Source: Deltaproteobacteria bacterium | GTDB taxonomy: Bacteria; Desulfobacterota; Syntrophia; Syntrophales; Smithellaceae | NCBI GenBank assembly: GCA_019136325.1 | Contig: JAGVUJ010000339.1 | Span: 1 to 29,637, forward strand | Reading direction: 5' to 3' | Length of the DNA stretch: 29,637 nucleotides | Shown here: positions 21,777 through 28,416 of the stretch, piece by piece | How positions within the stretch are numbered: the first letter of the stretch is position 1 | Layout: each line of letters starts with the position of its first letter | Made by a program: the position numbers and the translations under genes | Notes under the pieces: generated by a model | Told to the model about the DNA's origin: nothing | The model's database searches: none | What the model saw: only the letters and a program-made list of their open reading frames with translations

Positions 21777-23570
21777 ATGTCCAAAATTCATACAGCCCTG
21801 AAAGAATCGGCAGCCTCCGCCCGTGGCGATGCAACTTCCGCCAAGTCTGTGTTTTCTTCCCTGGATGAAAAACTCATCGCCGCCGGAGTGGCGCCGGATA
21901 TTCTTGCCGAGGCGCACAACGCCGGAATGAACAACGGCGGTGGATTCTTTGATCAGTTGATCAGGAAAAAAACGATCCCTGAAGCTCAGTTGCTGAAAAT
22001 TGTTTCCGAACATTTCGGACTTTCCTTCTGGCCGGATCTGCCGATGGAAAGCATCAATATCGACTTTACGCAGAACCTATCCATTCACTATCTGAAGAAA
22101 CACCGGATTATCCCGCTCATCACACCCGAAAATCCGGTGATTGCGATCAATGATCCGTCCAACTTTCAGCCGGTGGATGACCTGAGGCAACTCCTCAAAA
22201 ATCCCGACCTGCCGGTCGTTCTTTCTTCACAGGACGCAATTACAGCCGCCATCAACATGGCTTACGACATGAGCCGCTCTTCGGCCAAGGACTACTTCGA
22301 GGAAATGGATCAGTCTTCCACCGACGATCTGATTTCGAAAATCGATGAAACAGCCGACCTGCTGGATGAAACAAGCGATGCGCCGATCATCAAGCTGGTC
22401 AATCTGCTTTTATCGGGAGCGATCAAAGACCGGGCCAGTGATATCCATGTCGAACCCTATTCCGGTAGTCTAAAAATCCGCTACCGCATCGACGGTATTC
22501 TATACGACATCCTCAGCCTGCCCCGACGCATTCAATCTCCGCTTATTTCACGCATTAAAATAATGGCCAAGCTGAATATTGCGGAAAAACGTCTGCCTCA
22601 GGACGGACGTATCGAAATCAAAATCGCCGACCGCCTCGTCGATATCCGCGTGTCGATCATCCCCACGGCTTTCGGCGAAAGAGTCGTTCTGCGTTTGCTG
22701 GATAAAACCTCCAGCATTCTGAAGCTTTCCGATCTGGGTATGCATGACGAACGCATCAAGCTCCTCAACAAGCTGATCAAATCTCCTTACGGCATCATTC
22801 TGGTCACGGGCCCCACCGGCAGCGGCAAGACGACAACGCTGTATGCGGCGCTTTCCACCATCAATCGTCCGGAAATCAATATCATCACCATTGAAGACCC
22901 CATCGAATATCAAATGGACGGCGTGGGACAGATTCAGGTTAATCCTAAAATCGATCTGACCTTTGCTGCGGGGCTGCGATCCATTGTGCGTCAGGATCCG
23001 GATGTCATTCTCATCGGGGAAATCCGCGACCGGGAAACCGCCGAAATTGCCATTCAGTCGTCACTGACCGGCCATCTGGTCTTCTCCACGCTGCATACCA
23101 ACGATGCCGCCAGCGCCGTGACCCGTTTGATCGATATGGGCATCGAACCTTTTCTGGTCACGTCATCCATTGTCGCGATCATCGCCCAGCGTCTTGTTCG
23201 CGTTCTCTGTCCCCATTGCAAAGAGGTTTACACCCCGGATGAGGAATCTCTGGCCAATCTCGGACTGAACCGATCGGTCTTGAAAAATAATACCTTTTAC
23301 CGGAAAAAGGGATGTAACTTATGTATGCAGACAGGTTTCCGGGGAAGGTCCGCCATTTTTGAAATACTGACGGTTGATGATGAAATTAAAAGGCTCGTGT
23401 TAAAAACATCGGATGCCAATCAGATTAACGAACTGGCCATCAAGCAGGGAATGATCACGCTGCAAAAGGACGGCATCGACAAGGTTCTCTCCGGGACAAC
23501 CACCATTGAAGAAGTGCTGAGGGTTACCCGTTCTCTGAACCGGACCGATGACATTGTCATCGAAGTTTAG
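21777..23570 (+). CDS. gspE: T2SS assembly ATPase GspE
   Basis: GspE, 597 residues, powers pseudopilus assembly. It has an N-terminal MshEN-like domain (about 35-170) and the N2 region ASDIHVEPYSGSLKIRYRID. Walker A is GPTGSGKT at 345-352, the Asp and His boxes follow, and Walker B is DPDVILIGEIRD (407-418). The zinc-binding tetracysteine is C478/C481 and C513/C516. The extreme N terminus MSKIHTALKESAA resembles the MSYINDALRKAQ start of the GspB-like protein. The start has no strong ribosome site and lies 20 bp after gspD. It is the last T2SS gene, whereas gspE usually precedes gspF. Its TAG stop is immediately followed by a dispersed repeat. Confidence 0.95.
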   Translation: MSKIHTALKESAASARGDATSAKSVFSSLDEKLIAAGVAPDILAEAHNAGMNNGGGFFDQLIRKKTIPEAQLLKIVSEHFGLSFWPDLPMESINIDFTQNLSIHYLKKHRIIPLITPENPVIAINDPSNFQPVDDLRQLLKNPDLPVVLSSQDAITAAINMAYDMSRSSAKDYFEEMDQSSTDDLISKIDETADLLDETSDAPIIKLVNLLLSGAIKDRASDIHVEPYSGSLKIRYRIDGILYDILSLPRRIQSPLISRIKIMAKLNIAEKRLPQDGRIEIKIADRLVDIRVSIIPTAFGERVVLRLLDKTSSILKLSDLGMHDERIKLLNKLIKSPYGIILVTGPTGSGKTTTLYAALSTINRPEINIITIEDPIEYQMDGVGQIQVNPKIDLTFAAGLRSIVRQDPDVILIGEIRDRETAEIAIQSSLTGHLVFSTLHTNDAASAVTRLIDMGIEPFLVTSSIVAIIAQRLVRVLCPHCKEVYTPDEESLANLGLNRSVLKNNTFYRKKGCNLCMQTGFRGRSAIFEILTVDDEIKRLVLKTSDANQINELAIKQGMITLQKDGIDKVLSGTTTIEEVLRVTRSLNRTDDIVIEV

Positions 23571-23843
23571 TGACACTCGTTGAGAACGAATCCCGACATG
23601 TCGGGATGAAGTTCGAAACGTAAGGCGTAGTGAGACTCAAATTTTATAAGTGTAACGCAATGAAATTTGTAAGTCGAACTATCTAATCCCCGTGAGTCGG
23701 GATTGGAAACTATCCCCACAGTGAAACCGACAGGGGCGACGCGAGATCGTGACACAAATAGCTTTGCTTCAATGCCATTTCGAGGAGCAAAGCGACGAGA
23801 AATCCAAGATTCCTCACCCACACGTGGGATTCGGAATGACAAG
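23571..23843. repeat. Composite dispersed repeat filling the gspE-dapF gap
   Basis: The 324-bp gap holds no gene. It starts at the gspE stop with TGACACTCGTTGAGAACGA, then a perfect 18-bp palindrome ATCCCGACATGTCGGGAT at 23590-23607, and AAGTTCGAAACG. A second block AAGTCGAACTATC is shared with the repeat next to murU. The end of the region contains CATTTCGAGGAGCAAAGCGA and AGATTCCTCACCCACACGTG, then GGATTCGGAATGACAAG (23807-23843), related to 5012-5041. CCCACACGTGGG can form a hairpin. The palindromes could act as a transcription end or RNA stability element, but no U tract is present. Confidence 0.7.
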
Positions 23844-23894
23844 TTGGTAGTTAATCAAACCAAGGTGGAATAAAATTCAGTACAGGTTTGAAAT

Positions 23895-24713
23895 ATGATC
23901 GAATTTTACAAAATGAGCGGCAGCGGCAATGATTTTATCATCATTGACAATATGGATTTGTCACTGGATGTCGGTGATTTATCCGAGTTCACCCGCAAGA
24001 TTTGCCAGCGAAAAATATCCGTGGGCGCAGACGGGCTGGTGGTTATTGAGCCTTCCGACATCGCCGATTTCAAATGGCGTTTTTTCAATTCCGACGGTTC
24101 CATGGCGGAAATGTGCGGTAATGCCTCCCGCTGCGTGGCGCGTATCGCCTACATGAAAGGAATCGCCGGGCAAGAGATGTCGTGGGAAACCATTGCCGGC
24201 ATTATCAGTGCGGAAGTGCGTGACGAAATCGTTAAAGTGAAACTTACCGATCCTTCACCGGTGGAAGCGTTAATCAAAATAGAAGCGGAAGGACAAAAGT
24301 TCACCCTGGACAGCATTGACACCGGTGTGCCTCATGCGGTCGTTTTCGTCAACGATCTTGAAAATTACGATGTTTATAATAACGGCCGTAAAATTCGCCA
24401 TCACGAGCATTTCTCGCCGAAGGGAACCAATGCCAACTTTGCTCTGATTGTTGACCGGCATAACATCACCGTGCGCACCTTTGAGCGCGGCGTCGAAGAT
24501 GAAACGCTGGCCTGCGGCACCGGCATGGTGGCGGCAACGATTACCGCGGCGCAACGAGGGCTGGTGGAATCTCCGGTAAATGTCCTGGCAAGAAGCGGCG
24601 AAACATTGGGTGTTTATTTCGAAAACCAAAACGGTCTGTGGCGGAAAATTTACCTTGAAGGCCGCGTCAGAATGGTCTATCAGGGTATGCTTCTTGAAGA
24701 AGCATACCAATGA
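23895..24713 (+). CDS. dapF: Diaminopimelate epimerase
   Basis: DapF interconverts LL- and meso-diaminopimelate, the step before lysine and peptidoglycan precursor synthesis. The 272-residue product has the family start EFYKMSGSGNDFIIIDN. The two active-site cysteines are C74 in AEMCGNASRC and C207 in ETLACGTGM. The substrate-contact segment GTNANFA and DTGVPHAVVF are present. No good Shine-Dalgarno is seen before the ATG (GGTTTGAAAT). It is followed after 188 bp of repeat-rich DNA by dapL, whose product makes the substrate of DapF. Confidence 0.96.
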   Translation: MIEFYKMSGSGNDFIIIDNMDLSLDVGDLSEFTRKICQRKISVGADGLVVIEPSDIADFKWRFFNSDGSMAEMCGNASRCVARIAYMKGIAGQEMSWETIAGIISAEVRDEIVKVKLTDPSPVEALIKIEAEGQKFTLDSIDTGVPHAVVFVNDLENYDVYNNGRKIRHHEHFSPKGTNANFALIVDRHNITVRTFERGVEDETLACGTGMVAATITAAQRGLVESPVNVLARSGETLGVYFENQNGLWRKIYLEGRVRMVYQGMLLEEAYQ

Positions 24714-24763
24714 TAACAGAACAGTATATAGACCTTTGCATCATCATTAATTTGTCACTTCGC

Positions 24764-24852
24764 GGAGTGCCCCAATAGTGTCCTTTAGGGTATACGTTTC
24801 TGAAGCTTGGGACTCATGAGATTTCTCGTCGCTTCCCTCCCCGAAATGACAA
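24764..24852. repeat. Dispersed intergenic repeat between dapF and dapL
   Basis: GTGTCCTTTAGGGTATACG (24777-24795) resembles 2757-2776 near murU. GAGATTTCTCGTCGCTTCCC followed by TCCCCGAAATGACAA (24818-24852) is the reverse complement form of the TGTCATTTCG...AGCGACGAGAAATC repeat seen after gspE. No gene is present in the gap. Confidence 0.6.
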
Positions 24853-24901
24853 TGAGCCGTTTTGCAGAGATCGTTTATAAATAATTTGGAGGATATGGAT
24901 T

Positions 24902-26068
24902 TTGAAAACTGCGGACAAACTAGCGAAAATACCGCCTTACCTGTTCATGGAACTGAGAAAAAAAATAAACAAGGCCAAGGCCGAAGGCATTGATGTCATT
25001 TCACTGGCCATCGGCGACCCGGTGGAAGCCACGCCGGATTCAATTATTGACGAACTTTGCGCCACGTCGCGTGATCCTCTGAATCACCGTTACCCGACCG
25101 ATGAAGAAAAGGGCATGCTGGCGTACCGCCGCGAGATTGCCAAATGGTACGAAACACGCTTCGGTGTTACGCTGAATCCCGAAAATGAAATTCTGGGGCT
25201 GATTGGTTCCAAGGAAGGCTGTCATCATTTTATCATCGCGCGCGTCAATCCCGATGACATCGTTTTGATGACCGACCCCGGTTATCCGGCTTATCGTTCC
25301 AGTATCCTGCTGGGCGGCGGCGTTCCGTATAATGTGCCCATTCTGCCGCAAAATAATTACCTGCCGGTCTTTGAAGATATCCCGACAGATATCGCCAAAA
25401 AAGCCACCGCCATGTTTTTAAATTACCCCAACAATCCGACCGGCGCCTGCGCGACCCTGGAATTTTTAGACAAACTGGTTGAATTTGCCAGAAGCTACGA
25501 TATCGCTGTTTGCTACGATAATCCCTATAGCGAAATAGTTTTTAGCGGACAAAAACGCATCAGTTTTCTGATGGCGAAAGGCGCGAAGGATGTCGGCATC
25601 GAACTGAACTCTTTATCGAAGCCCTTCAACATGTGCGGCTGGCGCCTGGGCATGGCCTGCGGCAATCCCGAATTAATCGCCGCCATTAGCAAGGTGAAGG
25701 AAAATACGGATTCGGGTATTTTCAACCCGATTCAGTTCGCCGGCATCAAAGCCCTGCAGAATGAAGCACCTTTTGTTGACAAGATGATTGAATTGTATGG
25801 AAAGCGCCGCGAACTTGTTCTCAAGACATTAAAAAAAATCGGCATTGAATTCAACCCGCCCAAGGGAACCTTTTATCTATGGGTGCCGGTGCCCAAGGGT
25901 ATGACGTCGCTGGAATTCACCAACCGCCTGTTCGATAAGACCGCTGTGGTCGTTGCTGCCGGTACAGCCTACGGCCAGTATGGCGAAGGCTTTGTGCGCA
26001 TATCGCTGACGGTTCCGGATAAAAGATTAAAAGAAGCGATGGCTCGTATTGAGACAGAGTTCAAATAA
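24902..26068 (+). CDS. dapL: LL-diaminopimelate aminotransferase
   Basis: DapL converts tetrahydrodipicolinate plus glutamate to LL-diaminopimelate in one step, replacing the succinylase or acetylase branches. The 388-residue PLP enzyme of fold type I opens KLAKIPPYLFMELRKKINKA. It shows AIGDPVEATPD, the cofactor region YPNNPTGA, CYDNPYSEI, the Schiff-base lysine K240 in NSLSKPFNMCGWRLG and a C-terminal RISLTVPDKRLKEAM. The start is TTG at 24902 with GGAGGA 8 nt upstream; the nearby ATG at 24895 is out of frame. The pairing with dapF supports DapL over other aminotransferases of the family, such as alanine or aspartate enzymes. Confidence 0.9.
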   Translation: MKTADKLAKIPPYLFMELRKKINKAKAEGIDVISLAIGDPVEATPDSIIDELCATSRDPLNHRYPTDEEKGMLAYRREIAKWYETRFGVTLNPENEILGLIGSKEGCHHFIIARVNPDDIVLMTDPGYPAYRSSILLGGGVPYNVPILPQNNYLPVFEDIPTDIAKKATAMFLNYPNNPTGACATLEFLDKLVEFARSYDIAVCYDNPYSEIVFSGQKRISFLMAKGAKDVGIELNSLSKPFNMCGWRLGMACGNPELIAAISKVKENTDSGIFNPIQFAGIKALQNEAPFVDKMIELYGKRRELVLKTLKKIGIEFNPPKGTFYLWVPVPKGMTSLEFTNRLFDKTAVVVAAGTAYGQYGEGFVRISLTVPDKRLKEAMARIETEFK

Positions 26069-26078
26069 ATTATTCTTC

Positions 26079-26113
26079 TGTCATTGCGATGAGCGAAGCG
26101 ACGTGGCAATCTC
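26079..26113. repeat. Short interspersed repeat TGTCATTGCGA...GGCAATCTC
   Basis: TGTCATTGCGATGAGCGAAG followed by CGACGTGGCAATCTC lies just after dapL. It is the widespread TGTCATTGCGA-type intergenic repeat, related to the copies at 23771 and 24818. The rest of 26069-26257 is AT-rich and shows nothing else. Confidence 0.6.
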
Positions 26114-26257
26114 TTGCTGCTGCCTTGTTCTACTTTGAATACGAAACAACTGAACAAAAACCTTCTTATAACATTATTAGAAAACGACTATGCGATATCT
26201 AGGTTTCACCGCACTTTATTTTTATTAAGATAAAATAATTACTGATAGTACGTTTTC

Positions 26258-26905
26258 TTACTTTGTATACCAAGACTTGTCCTCAATCCAGAAACTAACA
26301 ACAGTTTCTAAGAAAGTTTGATAGAATCGGTCATATGTTTCTATGGGAGCAGAACATCCGACATTGAATAGCTTCCCGTCTAGTATGGTTTCAATAGTGA
26401 ATTGTTTCAAAGTTGCTGAACCCCTGATGCTATTTACAGGAGTAATAAATATAGTCATAGCAGCTCTATGATTGCTAAGATATGTTATCTTTGACTCTAC
26501 AATTTGCATGCCGGGAAATGTATTCTGGTATTGGATGGAAATATTCTTGATGTATTGTTGAATATCGGCATCAGACATGCGATCAAAGTTTATTCTCTTA
26601 AATTCTTTAGAAAGAGTCTTCGCTATAACAACGATTGATTCTCCATTGTTAGTAACTGCATTTACTTTTACATTCGGTCCACGTCCTTGCTTTACATGGA
26701 AACCTTGCGGGATATTAATGCGAAAAGCATAGTCTTTGTTCCGAATAAGAGAACCATTGCTCGCATAGCAAAAACATGGAAAGGAAAAAGATAGTGTCAG
26801 CAAAAACAGAAGAAACAAAATACAGTTTTCATTGCCAACTTTTGGAACAAATATTTGGAGACAATGGTTACCGTGCAAGCGAAATGCTTTGGATTTATAG
26901 TTCAT
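26258..26905 (-). CDS. Secreted protein of unknown function
   Basis: This 215-residue protein is not recognised. A hydrophobic core (CILFLLFLLTLSFSFPCF, about 28-45) after a long polar N region and a possible cut after CYA suggest Sec export. The mature part has NKDYAFRINIPQGFHVKQG near its start and YQNTFPGMQIVESKI in the middle, and it ends DRFYQTFLETVVSFW. This is the general pattern of PsbP/DUF1795-like small exported proteins (tentative). AGAGGAT precedes the ATG. It lies 9 bp after the lipoprotein gene in the same direction, so they likely form a two-gene operon. The base composition is clearly more AT-rich than the T2SS and dap genes, which suggests horizontal acquisition. Confidence 0.7.
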   Translation of the reverse strand: MNYKSKAFRLHGNHCLQIFVPKVGNENCILFLLFLLTLSFSFPCFCYASNGSLIRNKDYAFRINIPQGFHVKQGRGPNVKVNAVTNNGESIVVIAKTLSKEFKRINFDRMSDADIQQYIKNISIQYQNTFPGMQIVESKITYLSNHRAAMTIFITPVNSIRGSATLKQFTIETILDGKLFNVGCSAPIETYDRFYQTFLETVVSFWIEDKSWYTK

Positions 26906-26914
26906 ATCATCCTC

Positions 26915-27334
26915 TTATGGACATATATTATTGAGTAGACTTTCGTACTTAGAGCCAGGCTGTATAGGTTTTGAGTTTCCAGATATTTCATTCCCCGTCG
27001 TCATTGATTCAACCATTGAATCAATTGATGAATGATTTGGTTCGCACCCATCACACGTTCTTTCTTCACAGTAAACCTTTACTAATTGTGGACTTCCATT
27101 ATTTACCTTTATCCATACATTGACAATTTCTTTATCCTTTACAAATTTTCCAAAGAAATTTTTTCTAAGATGAGTATAGTGGATACTATTTTGATCATAA
27201 TAATAACTATATTCATTATCTTCAAAATAGCGTTTCCAATTTGGCCTGCTATTTGAACAACCAATAAGTAAGAAAATTTCTAAAACAGTCAGCAGTGCGA
27301 CAACATAGGTTTTTGTTAGAAATCTTGACTTCAT
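26915..27334 (-). CDS. Small lipoprotein, possibly surface-adhesin-E-like
   Basis: The start is taken at the ATG 27334 because GGAGG lies 4 nt upstream. The longer reading frame from 27382 adds 16 residues without a ribosome site. The 139-residue product has a lipoprotein signal ending LLIGC with C26 lipidated. The mature part, WKRYFEDNEYSYYYDQNSIH followed by IVNVWIKVNNG, recalls the pattern of surface-adhesin protein E-like domains (W...Y.YD..SI....V.VW.K), a tentative match. Later cysteines in CEERTCDGC may form disulfides. It is AT-rich and probably cotranscribed with the downstream secreted protein. Function unknown. Confidence 0.72.
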   Translation of the reverse strand: MKSRFLTKTYVVALLTVLEIFLLIGCSNSRPNWKRYFEDNEYSYYYDQNSIHYTHLRKNFFGKFVKDKEIVNVWIKVNNGSPQLVKVYCEERTCDGCEPNHSSIDSMVESMTTGNEISGNSKPIQPGSKYESLLNNICP

Positions 27335-27607
27335 AATGCCTCCGAATACATTAATATGAAAGTAACTCACAAAGACAAACACAGCACGTTTTTTTCAACA
27401 AAGATTCCAGTCAACAATTAATCTATAGCCTCTCGAATAAAGTTAACTGGTTAAGGTTCTTAATTTTTAATGATATTGGTATTTACTATCACGATTCGTA
27501 ATAAAAATCTATAATGCATATTAAAGCGATTTTTAGGAGAGAATTATTCGCCTTGCATGCAATCGCAAAATTAAAGGAACACAACACTTAATTCATTAAA
27601 ATCTTCC

Positions 27608-27641
27608 GGCGATTGATTTTATCTTCAGTCGCCAATTTTTT
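27608..27641 (+). terminator. Rho-independent terminator-like hairpin
   Basis: GGCGATTGA (27608-27616) pairs with TCAGTCGCC (27625-27633), including one G-U pair, around an 8-nt loop. The stem is followed by AATTTTTT (27634-27641). No annotated plus-strand gene lies upstream, so it may end an unrecognised short transcript. Confidence 0.45.
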
Positions 27642-27685
27642 ATGACAACTACAAATAATGAAAAAACTTCTAGTTAAAAATATTC

Positions 27686-27714
27686 TTGACTTTTATTTAA
27701 CCATTAGTTAACAT
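27686..27714 (+). promoter_or_regulatory. Promoter and overlapping operator of the toxin-antitoxin pair
   Basis: TTGACT (27686-27691), a 17-bp spacer and TAACAT (27709-27714) form a credible sigma-70 promoter. The -10 ends 5 bp before the toxin ATG, so the message would be leaderless or nearly so. TTAAC-CATTA-GTTAA (27697-27711) is a perfect inverted repeat over the spacer and -10, well placed for binding by the XRE antitoxin. Confidence 0.5.
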
Positions 27715-27719
27715 CACCC

Positions 27720-27977
27720 ATGTTCGCAATCAGATACAGCAAGCAGGCTCTCAAGATTAAAGCGAGAATGCCTCAGAATATTTCTAAAAGAATTGACGCC
27801 GAGCTTGAATCCATTGCTGTAAATCCCGCAAAATACAAGGGGGATTGGAAACGATTGCAAGGATCACCTTTTTGGCGGTTGCGTATAGGAGACTGGCGGG
27901 CAATTTGTAAAATCGTAAAAAATGAACTTATAATCTATGTCCTAAAAATCGGAGCGAGAGGAGACATTTACAAATGA
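27720..27977 (+). CDS. RelE/HigB-type toxin
   Basis: This 85-residue protein has the RelE/ParE superfamily pattern: FAIRYSKQALKIKARMPQNI, then WKRLQGSPFWRLRIGDWRAI and the closing VLKIGARGDIYK. RelE-type toxins cleave mRNA on the ribosome; basic residues R (in RLRIGDWR) and the C-terminal R/Y match usual catalytic positions. There is no Shine-Dalgarno and the promoter abuts the start. The stop overlaps the antitoxin ATG by 4 bp (ATGA). The toxin-first order is like higBA. The exact subfamily is not fixed. Confidence 0.88.
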   Translation: MFAIRYSKQALKIKARMPQNISKRIDAELESIAVNPAKYKGDWKRLQGSPFWRLRIGDWRAICKIVKNELIIYVLKIGARGDIYK

Positions 27978-28342
27978 ACATTCAAATAATAAAACATCAT
28001 GGAGAGCCGGAATATGCGATAATTCCGTTCGATAAATGGAAGAAAATCATCAGCCGCCTGGAGGAGATGGAAGATATTCATGATGCGCGTAAAATTGCCG
28101 CCTCCATCGCCGCCGGAGAGGAAACTTTCCCCGCTGATTTTATAAAGCGATTATCTTCAGGCAAAAGTCGTTTTAAGGTGTGGCGTGAATACAGGAAACT
28201 GACTCTGGCGCAACTGGCAAAAGCTTGTGAGGTATCAATTCCGGCAATCTCGCAGGTCGAAAACGGCAAACGTACCCCCAGCGTTGACTTGCTGGTTAAA
28301 CTCTCGAAGACGTTGCGTTGTGAAATGGAAGATCTTGTTTAG
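27974..28342 (+). CDS. XRE-family antitoxin with N-terminal extension
   Basis: This 122-residue protein partners the RelE-type toxin. The C-terminal half is a Cro/C1-type HTH (about 68-120: WREYRKLTLAQLAKACEVS, then AISQVENGKRTPSVDLLVKL). The N-terminal half, with EPEYAIIPFDKWKKIISRLE, resembles Phd/YefM-like or toxin-binding segments seen in this antitoxin group. It overlaps the toxin stop by 4 bp, so the two are coupled. It is expected to bind the palindrome at 27697-27711 and repress the operon. Confidence 0.87.
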   Translation: MNIQIIKHHGEPEYAIIPFDKWKKIISRLEEMEDIHDARKIAASIAAGEETFPADFIKRLSSGKSRFKVWREYRKLTLAQLAKACEVSIPAISQVENGKRTPSVDLLVKLSKTLRCEMEDLV

Positions 28343-28416
28343 TGTAACTTCGGCACATGACCGCTAAAAAGATTTATGATTTGTCATAAAAACCAGAAAA
28401 CACATAAGGAGACATT

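Larger units (their letters stand above)
27335..27719. other. AT-rich noncoding region between divergent genes
   Basis: This 385-bp stretch has no credible gene. It should hold the minus-strand promoter of the lipoprotein operon and the plus-strand promoter of the toxin-antitoxin pair. It also contains a perfect -10 box TATAAT at 27510-27515 on the plus strand and a terminator-like hairpin at 27608-27641. These could bracket a short RNA of about 120 nt, but the -35 is poor (CTATCA). AGGAGAGAATT at about 27536-27546 looks like a ribosome site but is followed only by a frame of about 12 codons. Confidence 0.5.

Noticed and set aside
23571..23894. CRISPR-like array after gspE
   Set aside because: The repeated blocks are not regularly spaced, differ from each other and have no uniform spacers; they belong to dispersed intergenic repeats.
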